Positions 23,826 to 34,330 of a stretch of 64,000 nucleotides of DNA are shown piece after piece. The stretch lies in NCBI RefSeq assembly GCF_047495875.1, contig NC_092475.1, positions 12,800,501 through 12,864,500 of the forward strand, read 5' to 3'. The notes beneath the pieces are model-generated. The model was not told the DNA's origin. It ran no database searches and worked only from the letters and a program-made list of their open reading frames with translations. Origin of the DNA: Pithys albifrons albifrons (taxonomy: Eukaryota; Chordata; Aves; Passeriformes; Thamnophilidae). Both the position numbers and the translations under genes were made by a program. Numbering within the stretch: the first letter of the stretch is position 1; every line of letters starts with the position of its first letter.

Positions 23826-23890
23826 AGTCCTGAGGACTTCACTGTCACTGTCCAAGCTCACTCGGCCGTGGCAGATGAACCTCAGGACTG
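23825..23890. repeat. 11-bp perfect inverted repeat, 44-bp loop
   Basis: CAGTCCTGAGG (23825-23835) and its exact reverse complement (23880-23890) follow directly after the 5S-like fragment and would form a hairpin in a transcript. Confidence 0.9.
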
Positions 23891-24660
23891 AAACGGTGGG
23901 GCCAGTTCTGCGCACGCTGAGCCTCACCTAAAATCCACTGCACAGGCTGGAAGGGCACACCCACGTGGGGACAGCCCTTCCCGAAGTTTGGCCATACATA
24001 AGTGGATTAGCAGCTGGGAGCTGAGTGTTTGCCAGAGCCATGGGGGCACGGGTGGATGTGTCATGCTCAGGCTGCTCAGCCTCTTGCCCAGCCATGGAGG
24101 AAGAGTCCTGGCAGAGCAGGGGCACAGGAGATGTGGGGAATGTGTTCTGGCAGCCAGAGTGTGCAAACAGCAGCAAGCACCAGGATGGGGAATTGGGCTT
24201 TGCATATAGACACCATCCTGTACATTCCAGAGTGATTCCACATTGCTTTGGTGTTAAGGGGTACACAGAGGTCTGGGAGAGTGTTAGATGGGACCTGCCT
24301 GGCTTGGAAATTTCCATTAATGGAAGTTGACTTTTTGCAGCTGATTGATGGTCCAGTAGGAATTTTAGCAAGAGCTTTTTTTGTGTGATCTTTGCTGCAG
24401 GGCACATCTGGGTTTGCACACCTTTGGCTTGTTTGCTTGAATTTGAGTGATTCTTTCCTTATTTCACTGAAAAAAATGCCATGACTGCTGTGTGACCGTG
24501 TCCTGTTGGGATAACCAGGATGTAGGTGTGCTTGTGCATGCTGCAAACTTTTAAAAGAGCAGCTCAGGATTTTCCTCTGGAAATTTTGGCACTTGATATG
24601 AAAAGCCAGGGAGGCATTTGGGATGCACATGACCATGGTGTGCAGCTGGAATTTCACTAA
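23891..24660. other. Unique intronic sequence upstream of exon 2
   Basis: No repeat recognised. The open frames here are antisense or lack family similarity. Confidence 0.4.
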
Positions 24661-24686
24661 CTCTTGACTTTCTGTTGCCTTTCTAG
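24661..24686 (+). promoter_or_regulatory. TOX2: 3' splice site of TOX2 intron 1
   Basis: A pyrimidine-rich run (CTTTCTGTTGCCTTTCTAG) directly abuts the first codon TTT of exon 2. The AG is at 24685-24686. Confidence 0.9.
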
Positions 24687-24752
24687 TTTGATGGGGAGAA
24701 CATGTACATGGGAATGAATGACAACGCCCAGGAGTTTCTATCAGCCAATCAG
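24687..24752 (+). CDS. TOX2: TOX2 coding exon 2 (internal exon)
   Basis: This 66-nt exon encodes 22 residues beginning FDGENMYMGM and ending FLSANQ. It is preceded by a polypyrimidine tract and TTCTAG and followed by a near-perfect donor, CAG|GTAAGT. Both ends are phase 0, so it joins the exon at 54377 in frame to give ...SANQ-TYNSQ.... The TOX family has a 22-residue segment at this place (FDG..-Y-.M...Q, about residues 33-54 of human TOX2, from memory). This block alone resembles TOX as much as TOX2 because FDGENMYM is shared with TOX; the following exon decides for TOX2. The segment belongs to the acidic N-terminal region ahead of the HMG box and has no fold I can name. Because its length is a multiple of three, skipping it would keep the frame. 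The preceding exon, ending in lysine in relatives, was not found in the window. Confidence 0.93.
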
Positions 24753-24758
24753 GTAAGT
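24753..24758 (+). promoter_or_regulatory. TOX2: 5' splice site of TOX2 intron 2
   Basis: CAG|GTAAGT matches the U1 consensus at every position shown. Confidence 0.92.
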
Positions 24759-25315
24759 GTTGGTTTGCCGGGGTGGGAGAGTGGTGAGATTTTTAGAGGA
24801 GTTAGTCTATCCCCAAGAACAAAGTCTAGGAGCTCTCTGTGAATCTCCCCTCCTGGGACATCAGGAGTGTCCATGGAAAGGGTCAGCCTGGCTGCTGCCA
24901 AGGAGCAGCGTTGGATGCACTCAGTGCAAGGAGTGGGATACACATGTGTGCCAGTGCTGCTGTGTGGCACCAAAGCCTGGCTTAGCCAAGCTGGGCCACC
25001 AGAGAGGCTCAAAAGCTTTGCCTCAGCATCCTTCTCTCCAAATGAAGATGCATTTGGTGTTTCTGGATGCGATGATGTTTCCAAGTATTGCGTGAAGTTC
25101 AGGTGTCCCCTTCCCTCATGTAGAAATATTTCCTGTAGCTTAATAGATTAACAGTTAGAGGGGACAAAAAGGAATCAAAGGTTTCCTGTTTTGGAGCTAT
25201 AAACCCACATGTGGAGGACCAGAATAGAAGTTCATGTGTTGCAGGTGCCTGAGCCTTCTCTGAACTTGGTACATGTGGAAGAGGCATGTCCATTCAGGGA
25301 ATCCCTAAACACATA

Positions 25316-25378
25316 CGTTGGTTGGAACAAAATGATCTTTAAGGTCCCTTCTAACCCAAACCATTCTGTGATTCTATA
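25316..25378 (+). mobile_element. CR1 3'-terminal fragment
   Basis: GATCTTTAAGGTCCCTTCTA then ACCCAAACCATTCTGTGATTC. Only the last ~60 bp are present. Confidence 0.85.
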
Positions 25379-27494
25379 AAGCTAAGCCCATGCTTAGGTC
25401 CTGCTGGGAGGGGAGGACTTCAGCTCATGTTTACCTGTCCCTCTGACCAGGAGATGAGAGGTGGTCCCATGGGCATCCCTCTGGGGTGGCCTGGCATGGT
25501 TAGAGCATGCTGGGGACTCTGTGCATCTTCAAGGTGCCTAATGCTGGACACATCTCATCACATCCAGTCCTGTGAGGGAAGGGAAAAGTTCATGGCTAAT
25601 ACACTTCAGGCTCCCATTTTTGGATTGTGTCAGGCCATTTTGTTCTGGGGGGGGCCACAACTTTGGACCACAGTGTGCCCCTGAGATTTGCTACTTACTG
25701 TGGCAGTGCTGTGGCTTACAAGGCAAGTCATCCATGGTGCATCTAAGTCCAGTACCAGTGGGGATCAAACTATGTGCATCTTACACTGGAAACAGGAGGA
25801 AAACCTGTGGTTTGCCTTCTCAGAGTGTGGCAGTGTGTTGGCTCATTGCTTGGGAGGGTTGTTCCTGCTCTGACTTTGGAAGCAGGCACCTGGAGCCTCT
25901 GCTGCCACGGAGTGGGGACAGGTTTTTCTTGCATGAGAAGGAGTTCCAGGGTGGGGAAGGAACAGCAAACTTTGTGCCATTGAGTGATTCAGCCGAAACA
26001 AATATATAGACAATCAACAATGGTGTGTGGTTGATCATCAGAGCCAGGAATTGCCAGAGGTTCAGTAAATACAGAAAGGAACAGGGTGAGCCCAAGCTGC
26101 CCCAACCAGGGCTCAGCTCTGTCCCCCCCAGACTGAGCAAAGCCTCTGAGCAAAGGGGGATGCTCAGGGGGCAGTTGTCTTAGACATTTTGCCTTTAAAA
26201 CCCTCCAGGGGACAACTATTTCACAGGCTCATCCGGAAGGGCCAGCAGCAACCAGCCACAGTCCCTGGCCATGGTGTGCCAGAAGGATCAGACTGGTCTT
26301 GTGCAGAACCATGGCCAGCATGAACCATTTGTGCTTCCTTCCCAGCCCCTATCACATCCCACTTCCCCCATGGGTGGGCACAGGAGGGGAATCAGAAGTG
26401 ATGCTGCAGGGTTTGGAATAGTTTGCTGCAGCATGATGGAGGAGGAGAGCTGGCTTCCAAAGAAGAGCAAAGGTTATCATGTGGTGGAGGATTTATGTAT
26501 CCATTCATCAACTCCATTCATCATGGAGTTTGATCCTGCAGAAGGATCAACTAAACCAGCTTAGCTCCCTGTAATGTGGGAAATAGAAGTTTACTCTTAT
26601 ATGTTCTCTGTTTACTTTGGAGCAGCAGTTAAGGATAAAAAGGGAGGAAATACCTTTCTCTTGGCAGAGAAGGGGCAGGTACCCCCCATTACAGGGATGG
26701 CTTCGTGCATCGAGGCCGTAGTGCTGCTTTCTCCATCAGCAAAACACTGTAGGGAGTGATGGAAAATAAATGGGACGTTTGCCTTGTCATGCATCTCCAC
26801 TTCCCTTCCCTGTGCTGATATGCTTAGGACAGTCAGAGAGGAGCTGGGAGTGGGACCGAGGGGTGCAAGGGCGTGGGGTGGCACCTGGGGCTCTGTTGGG
26901 ATGGGTGCCCTGTGGGATGCTGCAGTGACCCTCCACAGCCTTGCCTGGGGTGGCAGGAGGGTAGTGGGATGGAAGGTGAGGATCCCAGTTCATGCCCTGA
27001 AGGTTAGTTGTGGTTCACACCCAGCATGAGCTTTGGCCGAGGAGGAGGGGGAGCAGCCTTCCTCCTCACCCTCATTAGCTCATCATCTCCCTTTATTTAC
27101 CTGCACATCAGGACCTGTTTGCCAGAGAGCACTTTATAGCCCCAGCCATGCCTTCAGTACTAATAACACAACTCTGCTATTTAAATGACGGTTCCAGATG
27201 GATTTTTATTGTTTGCTAAACCTGTTGTAACCTCAATGAGTACATTAAACAGCAGGAGGGGGGTTTCACAATCCCTCTTCAGAGGCTGCTAAACCACCGA
27301 CCCAGGGACACCTGCACAGCACTCATGGGACGTTGCTCAGCCCTTGGGATCTGTGTGGACAAAGGCAAATCATACAGACTCAGTACTGGAACCATCACCC
27401 TGTAATAGACGAGCCTGGTGTGTTGGGTTTTTCCCCAGTCAAGATCCTGCAGCCCCCTAACAGTGGCCTTATCTCAGCCCCTTGTCTACTTTTT
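25379..27494. other. Unique intronic sequence containing two abutting hairpins
   Basis: No gene recognised. The only structured item is at 26510-26550. A GT-rich segment lies at 26820-26960. Confidence 0.4.
26510..26550. repeat. Two back-to-back perfect 8-bp stem hairpins
   Basis: AACTCCAT-tcatc-ATGGAGTT (26510-26530) and TTGATCCT-gcaga-AGGATCAA (26530-26550). Each has an 8-bp stem and a 5-nt loop, and they share one base. Confidence 0.95.
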
Positions 27495-27884
27495 GGTCTT
27501 AGGGGGGTTCTGTTCAGCCTGGAGGAGAGAAGACTCCAGGGAGACCTTAGAGCTGCTTCCACTGCCTAAAGGTGCTCCAAGAGAGCTGGAGAGAGACTTT
27601 GGACATGGGTCTGGAGTGACAGGACAAGGAAGAATGGCTTCCCATTGCCAGAGGGCAGGGTTAGATGGGATATTGGGAAGAAATTCTTCCCTGTGAGGGT
27701 GGTCAGGCCCTGGCACAACTTGCCCAGGGTAGCTGTGGCTGCCCCATCCCTGGAAGTGTCCAAGGCCAGGTTGGACAGGGCTTGGAGCAACGTGGGCTGG
27801 TGAGAGGTGTCCCTGTCTATGGCAGGGGGTGGAATGAGACGGTCTTGAAGGTCCCTTCCAACCCAAAGCATTCCATGTTTCTCT
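27495..27884 (+). mobile_element. CR1 LINE fragment, mid-age subfamily
   Basis: TTCAGCCTGGAGGAGAGAAG, then GAAATTCTTCCCTGTGAGGG and CCCCATCCCTGGAAGTGTCC, ending GGTCCCTTCCAACCCAAAGC. The tail is decayed. Confidence 0.94.
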
Positions 27885-28246
27885 TGTTTCTCACGGCAAG
27901 AGTGTGGTAAAGCTGGGATCAGGGTTCACTTGCCTTTGCTTGGGTATTCCCTGCCCTGCACAGCTGCTGACTTGGGGAGAAGAAATAGCAGAACAGCCCA
28001 AGCCCCTCATAAAACCCAACAAAACACAATCCAAAACATGTGAAAGCAGGTGACCTGCTCCTTCCCCTCATCTTCCTCTTTGGGATGCCTTTTGTGCTAT
28101 GGCTGCAGTTCTTGTCATCCCAAAGGGGTTGGTCTCAGCTGAGGATGAAATGCAGAAATAAAGGAGACTAAAACATAATGAGACTGCTGATGGATCCAGG
28201 CTCACACCAGAACAACCTGCTTGGGCAAAATAATTCCTCTTGTTCC

Positions 28247-28389
28247 ATCAAATAGGAGGGACATTTGACCCCAGAAGTGAGTCAAATGTGAGATGTAATT
28301 CAACCCCAACAGAGGCCAGAATATAAATGCAACTTGTCATCTGATCAAACCATCGCAGACATTTGACCCCCAAGATGAGTGAGGTATCT
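28247..28389 (+). repeat. Left arm of a long inverted repeat
   Basis: Pairs with the reverse complement of 29844-29993. Landmarks in order are ATCAAATAGGAGGGAC, TTTGACCCCAGAAGTGAGTC, TGTAATTCAACCCC, GAGGCC, then after about 42 less similar bases CATTTGACCC, AGATGAGTGA and GTATCT. The first 73 aligned columns show about 9 mismatches and 2 gaps. A small internal hairpin (CATTTGAC...GTCAAATG) lies in the arm. Confidence 0.9.
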
Positions 28390-29843
28390 CTTGTGTCTCA
28401 TGGAGTCAGCAGAGCATCATTCCTCACCCCTGTCAATTTTCTTTCTTTCTTTCCCACCCCTTTCCCCAAACAAAGACAAGGAATTAAGTAATGCAAAAAA
28501 TCCCCAGGAACGGCAGATTCCCAACTATATGATGTGCTCTGAAAGATGAGCAAAAATGCAATGCTGCTGGTAAAAGAAATAAAAACACACACAAAGTCAG
28601 TAGGAAAAGATATTTTATTAAGGTCTATGTGATAAGGAGAGTAACACCAGGAAAGGGAAAGGTTGGGAAATTCCTCATGTAGCTGGACAGGTTGGTTTTA
28701 TTTGGCATCAGGACTTTTGCACTTGCAGAAAACATCCTTAGGTGCTTTATAAACATGGATTGACTGTGCCTGGGAATACCCTGCGAGGAGGTATCACCAT
28801 TCCACGTTCTGGGTGAAGAAATGCAGCAGATGCCTTGCTGGGGAGCTGGAGTGGTGTCATGAGGATGTGGGAACCACCAGGCCCTGGCACAGCTTTGGGG
28901 ACCCTTGTCCCTCAGGTTGTTGGGAGCAGGGATGTGACTGTGCCAGGCTCATGGTGGGACATTTTGGAATGCTTTAGGACAATGTTTATCACATTTCTCT
29001 TCTCTCCATGAATATCTCTGGCTGCTGGCAGGGCAACAGGCAGCTTGAAGGAGGAAAGAGAGGATTATTTATCACTGGACAGTTTAGATTCTGTGCTCTG
29101 ACTAATGCCAGGAGCTCTCAGTGGGCAGCTTATTCCAGCTGAGCAATCTGCCTGTTTCTGTACCAACAAGTTAATTTGTGTGACTCCTCGTGGAAAGGCT
29201 GTTGACCATCAGTGTGGTTCATTCAGGCCGGGGAGGTGCATTGGGGAAGCAGCTCTTGGCTTTTAACAGTCTTTAACAGTCCCTTCCAACCCAAACCATT
29301 GTAGGATTCTATGACTGAAAAAGCAGGACTTCACCCAGCTCTGGTGAGACATCAGGTGTCTCACCTGAAGTGTAGAACAGCACAAAGGGCTTTAGTTTGG
29401 GCTGTGGACATTAGGGCAAGATTGAGTAACTTATGGATGGGGCTGCTCACACTTCCACTGCCAAGAAAGTGAATCCCAGGGCATAGATGTGTTTGTGTGG
29501 GGCAGATGAGTGTAAAATAGAAGCTGGAGTTTCTCTGGCTGTGTGTAAATCAGGGAGCCCCAGGGAGTGCAGGGGTTTTACTGACACCCCCAGAGAGATG
29601 GAGTTAAGAGACAATTTTATTTGTAATATGCACACACATACACAGCATCTGTCTTCAGATGTGCTCCTGTATAAATGTCACTGTGGGGTTAGACACGCCT
29701 GCCCCTTTCTGCACACATGAAATCCATCTGTGGATGTATCCGTGTGTTGGATGTGTATAAATCAACATTTATCTACTGTATCTCTTGCCCTTTATCTCTT
29801 TACCTCCATCTATCTTCAGGCTGGGGTCTGTATTAGCCATAAT
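28390..29843. other. Spacer between inverted-repeat arms, no coding capacity seen
   Basis: About 1.45 kb without transposase-like or other recognisable frames. It includes a ~45-bp CR1 tail relic at 29265-29312, so it has itself received or captured repeat sequence. Confidence 0.5.
29265..29312 (+). mobile_element. CR1 3'-terminal relic
   Basis: TTTAACAGTCCCTTCCAACC then CAAACCATTGTAGGATTCTATG. Very short, recognisable by the terminal motif. Confidence 0.75.
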
Positions 29844-29993
29844 AGATACAGTAAGTCACTGATCTGGTGGGTCAAATGGTCAGGGCTCTCTGAGCAGCCG
29901 TCAGGATCCATTACCACGGGGGCCTCCAGTGGGGCTGGAATTACAACTTACATTTGACTCATTTCTGGGGTCAAAACGTCCCTCTTATTTGAT
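29844..29993 (-). repeat. Right arm of a long inverted repeat
   Basis: Its reverse complement matches 28247-28389 in the same order of landmarks with matched spacing (about 42 bp between the two similar blocks). Together with the left arm this defines a 1747-bp unit with inverted ends. Confidence 0.9.
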
Positions 29994-31127
29994 CCAATGA
30001 CAGAAATTGTATAATTTGTATATATCCCTGAGCCATATGTGCTCTGAGTGCCACTCTAATGTGTTTTATAAAGGCACAGCTGTCTTGGTGACTTATTTAA
30101 AATGGGATTTTGAAGTAGTGTTCTTGCCATTTAATGTCCTCATTCAGGGTTACACAAGGTTTATCAAATAACAAATAACATTTAGAACATTTGTTTTAGC
30201 ATAACAATGGGTTTGCTGGTTATAAGGAACTGGATGGTACAATAAAGCTGTGTTTGGTAAATAAGCAATAATGTGGAAAGCAAGTGATAGTGTAATTAGA
30301 AATTAATGATGTGCAGGAAGCTCTGGATGCCTTCCTCATGTTCTGCAATACTGCAGACTAGACAGAGCTCATCTTGGCAGCCTCTGCTATAAAACATGCC
30401 TTCAAACCTTGTCAGAATGCTGGCAGACGTGTTGTCCTCCCACCAATCTCGACTGAATTGCAGCAAAATGTCAACAGTGGATAAAATAAACCTGGATCTG
30501 GGATAGATCCATATGAGTGCAGGGAGCCCCCAGTTGCTGCTGGGGACCACAGAGCCAAAACGTGGTGACTGTGGTCCTGAAGTGGCCATGGAGCCCCAGG
30601 CAGCACGAGGGTAAATGAAGATGTGGGTCATCCTTCCCTCATTCTTGCTCCTTCCTTCCTAGTAGGAAGCTGTAAAATGGAGCCAATGTGGACTTGGAGT
30701 TCTCCTCCATCATCACCTTGGTGGTGATGCTCTGCCACTGGCAGTGAAGTAACAACGAGCAATTGCTTGGGCTTAACAGGTCAGTCAGTCCCTGCCCTTC
30801 GAGCTGTGTGAATTTGGAGGAGTTTTCCAGCACTTTTTTCATCCCCCAAGATGCAGCAGGTTGCTCATGGTCAGCACAGCCACTGCCTTGAGCATGGGAT
30901 TGCTCCAGAAGAAAGGCTGAAAGAAACCAAGAGGTCATACACATGGCTGAGCCATTCCTTACAGTGATCCTTCTCTTGACTCTTAAAATAAGGTATGCAG
31001 TGAAGGTCAGAGCCCACACTGAGGTTATTCTTTGTGCAATTTCCACTCAAGTTCCCTAATGGACTTTGGTGTTTCTAATGAATCTGGCAGTCTTTGCACA
31101 TGAAGAAACTTATTTTAACTTTCATGC
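29994..31127. other. Unique intronic sequence, AT-rich first part
   Basis: 30000-30310 is AT-rich and repeat-free (candidate non-coding element). 30310-31127 holds nothing recognised. Confidence 0.35.
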
Positions 31128-31340
31128 AATCACAGAATGGTTTGGGATGGAAGGGACCCTTAAGTTTCATCTAGTCCAACCCCTCTGTAACAAGCAGGGA
31201 CATCTTCAACTGGACCAGATTGCTCAGAGCCCTGTCCAAACTGACCTTGAATATTCCCAGGGATGAGACATCCACCTCCTCTGTGAGGAACCTGTCGCAG
31301 TGTTTCACCACCCTTGGAGTAAATAACTGCTGAGACGTGT
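31128..31340 (-). mobile_element. CR1 3'-end fragment
   Basis: AATCACAGAATGGTTTGGGA tail and 3' UTR, then CCAGGGATGAGACATCCACC and CCACCCTTGGAGTAAATAAC. Confidence 0.9.
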
Positions 31341-31660
31341 TTTGGGATCTCCATAGTCCATTGATTTTGGCTGTTGGCTGGCTTGGTGTGTTGGTCACAG
31401 GAACAGATGATAGTCAGAGGCTGGTCAGTGGCAGAGAAAATCACATATATAGGTGAGGAGTTTAAAAAGGGGGAACATGTTCCCCCTTTTAAGGGGGGCA
31501 TGGAGAGCTCTGCTGCTCTTGACTCTCCAGTGGTCTTCTGCTCCTTGGACTTTACTCTCTTGTGTCTGTGCAGTGTCTTGTTCTCTTCCAATCTCTAAAT
31601 AATCTGTATTTTGAAGTCTAGAACCGACCACAACAGGGGCAGAGCACACCTTAAGGCAAG
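31341..31660 (+). mobile_element. Possible solo LTR-like segment (uncertain)
   Basis: A TATATA box (31446-31451) is followed by a palindrome, then TCTGCTGCTCTTGACTCTCC, CTTGTGTCTGTGCAGTG and a TCTAAATAATCTG stretch. The order resembles U3 TATA, R and U5 of an avian LTR. No matching second LTR, internal region or target duplication was found, so this may be ordinary intron. Confidence 0.25.
31465..31490. repeat. 26-bp perfect palindrome
   Basis: Half-sequence AAAAGGGGGAACA followed by its exact reverse complement, with no spacer. Its centre GAACATGTTC fits the p53-family half-site RRRCWWGYYY. Confidence 0.97.
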
Positions 31661-33806
31661 TAACTGATGACTCACCAATCCCTTTAGAATGATATATTGC
31701 AAATATTGCAAGAACATATGTATAGATGTATGTATAAAAGACCCCTAGTGAAGAGCAGCAAGAGGTTTATGTAGAGTCAGGATTGAAAGAGGATTACACA
31801 GTTTGGCAGTGCTGGGAGTGCAGGCCCCCATGCTAAGATACAGATTTTGCTCTTTCCCTGCTGTTCCTTGAGTAATACTGTATAATTTCATATGTTGTGC
31901 TAGAGAATAAAAAAGAGAGGGAAGACATTGATAGATACTAAATGCCTTTCTCAGCAGCCCATTCAGGAAGAATCTCATGGACTATTTTAGAATGAACAAT
32001 AGAGTGTTACATGTCATTTATTCTAATCAGCAGCTAATGGAAACCCTTCCAGGCGAGGTTTGGGAGTTGAGCACAACTACAGCTGATGATCCAGGCTTGT
32101 GAATTTTGCATGAACTCCTGGGTGACAGGGAAATTTTTGAAAGGTACAGTCAGGAAGTGATTCCTGTGGCTTAATCATAGCAAGGGAAGTTTCTGCTGCT
32201 GATGGAAGGCTGGCTGTAGTGCCTAAATAAAATAATAATAAAAACCCCTTGGTGTTAGAAGCAGAATGAACATCATCTTCAACCCTTGGTCTCAAGGGAC
32301 TCCTAAGTTGTTAGCAACAGAGTGTTTGAAAAACAGCCACCAAGCATCACAGAGTTAAAAGCTAATGTAACTGAGCACTTCCTAGACCAAATGGATGGTC
32401 TCTGCTTCTATTGCATTTACTCTGGGGGAGGGGGAAGAAATAGCATCTTAAAGAGCTGAAGATTCCTGTCAGGTGCCACAAAACGTCTTGTAGGGACAGA
32501 AAACACTGAAACTGTGGTGGTGGTTGAATTTCATGTGTAGACATTTCATGAAGAAGATGAGGTTCTTGAGTAGATTTAGGTTTAGAGGCCAAGGCAGGAG
32601 GGAGAAGTTGGTCCTCAGGTGCATTGGAGCATCCACACCACACGCTCTGACTGGCAGCCTGAGGGCTGGGCTCAACATCCACCACTATCCAAGGTCTTCC
32701 AGGTGACCACAGCCAGCTCTGCCCTTGGGTCAGTCCAAGCAGTAAACTTTCCCTCCCTTTCCTGAGACTTCCTAAGGTTTTTTGGTATCTAAACCAGCTC
32801 AGAGATTGATTTTGAGCCAATGGTAAGGAGCGTATGTAGTAAAGCACCATGGCTGGTTGTAGCCCTTGGTCTGTGAGGTGTGTGTGGGATCAAAACATGC
32901 CTGAGGACCTTCAGCCAGAGCTCTGACTTCCTTTGCACTGAAGTCTGCAAGCAATGAAACATGTAAAAATTAATAATAAAAGTCCTGTCAATGCAGGAGA
33001 GTGGTCCAGGGCTGGAGGCAGCACAGCTGCAGCCCTGGGGGCTGGGGAGATGGTGGGTACCCACGGGCTGGCAGAGGGGGCAGCAGCAGGACCATGTGCA
33101 TTTCCCTGAGAAACAGCATTTGCTGCTGCTGCATCTTGATCTAGAGGTGTGCATAGAAGAGGTTGATACCAAGATGAGTTCTAATAGAGGGTTGGACAGG
33201 GGTGCTTTTTGGTGCCAGAATACCTTGATGGCCACCAGTAGGGCTGAAGGAAAGGTGGAGCCCAGATTCCAGAAATCCCTGTGTGCTGAAGGGTGCAGGA
33301 GATGGAGTAACTGGGGCTGCTTTAAAGCACAGCTGAGGTCCAGTCAGACTGAACAACACAAGGGGATCTGCTGGTGGGGAGGGTGACTCCAGTGGCATGA
33401 GGGACACATGGGCTGGCTGTCCAGCAATGCTGCTGAGCTCATAAAGCCAACAGCTCATAAAATAGCAGCAAATGAGAGGGGAAGGCAGCGTGCAGTGTCC
33501 TTTAGCCAAGAAAGTGTCACTTTAGCAAAGATTTCCCACTGTGCTCAATGCTGCTATAAAGAGACTGCACGTGGTGTATACAGAGCTGCTGCCCTTGATG
33601 GTCAGCACAGCCCAGGGCAAGGGGGCACTTGGAGCAGCTCTGGAGGGAGCAGGTCACCTCTGAAGCACAGGCATCAGCTTATTATGGTGCTTATGTGTGC
33701 TTAAAACCCCTGGCAGTGCCTCTCTGGTCAGCTACTGCTGCTCCTGGGAGGGTGCGGAGCTGCCCTTGAGCGGTGACTGTCACTTCAGCCATAAATGATC
33801 CCAGAG
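31661..33806. other. Unique intronic sequence, nothing recognised
   Basis: Several mutually overlapping open frames (e.g. 32362-32850, 32789-33235) on the minus strand, without recognised domains or splice context. Confidence 0.4.
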
Positions 33807-34249
33807 CACACCTTGAGTGTTGTGTTCAGTTCTGGGCCCCTCAGTTCAGGAAAGAGATTGAGAGACTGGAGTGGGGCCAGAGAAGAGCAACGAGGCTGGA
33901 GAAGGGACTGGAGCACAAGTGCTGTGGGGAGAGGCTGAGGGAGCTGGGGGTGTTTAGCCTGGAGAAGAGGAGGCTCAGAGGTGACCTCAGCACTGTCTGG
34001 AACTGCCTGAAGGGAAGTTCTGGCCAGGTGGGGGTTGGTCTCTTCTCCCAGGCACTCAGCAATAGGACAAGGGGGCACGATGGGCTCAAGCTCTGCCAGG
34101 GGAAATTGAAGTTGGATATCAGGAAGAAATTCTTCACAGAGAGAGTGCTCAGGGATTGGAATGGGCTGCCCAGAGAGGGGGTGGATTCCCCATCCCTGGA
34201 GGTTTTTAAAGTGAGATTGGCCGTGGCACTGAGTGCCATGATCTGGTAA
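33807..34249 (+). pseudogene. CR1 ORF2 C-terminal remnant (reverse-transcriptase protein tail)
   Basis: About 147 open codons ending in a natural stop. It reads [57 protein letters not shown] and [11 protein letters not shown]. These are the standard C-terminal landmarks of CR1-clade ORF2. The endonuclease and catalytic reverse-transcriptase parts are absent because of 5' truncation, so it cannot mobilise itself. The unbroken frame shows a recent insertion. Confidence 0.95.
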
Positions 34250-34330
34250 AGGGACTGGAGTTGGCCCAAGGGTTGGACTTGATGATCTCGGAGGTCTTTT
34301 CCAACCCAATTGATTCTATGATTCTGTGAT
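33807..34330 (+). mobile_element. CR1 LINE, 5'-truncated, young subfamily with open ORF2 end
   Basis: Starts at CACACCTTGAGTGTTGTG and runs through the ORF2 C-terminus to GGTCTTTTCCAACCCAATTG and the ATTCTATGATTCTGTGAT tail. Its ORF2 end is unbroken. Confidence 0.98.

Larger units (their letters stand above)
1..24686 (+). other. TOX2: TOX2 intron 1 (3' part; 5' end outside window)
   Basis: Everything upstream of the acceptor at 24685-24686 reads as intron. No frame encodes the MDVR...-type TOX N-terminus ending in lysine at a phase-0 donor, and no CpG-rich promoter-like block is visible, so the main first exon and promoter are probably further 5'. An alternative first exon specific to birds could escape this reading. 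Confidence 0.8.

Noticed and set aside
1..24686. TOX2 exon 1 and promoter inside the window
   Set aside because: No MDVR-type start joined to a phase-0 donor and no CpG-rich block was seen.
28398..28592. Transposase fragment inside the inverted-repeat unit
   Set aside because: The only open frames in the spacer are short and show no transposase motif.
33773..34249. Conserved-looking 158-codon protein, possibly a host gene
   Set aside because: From 33807 it is the CR1 ORF2 C-terminus, repeated in at least seven other copies in the window.
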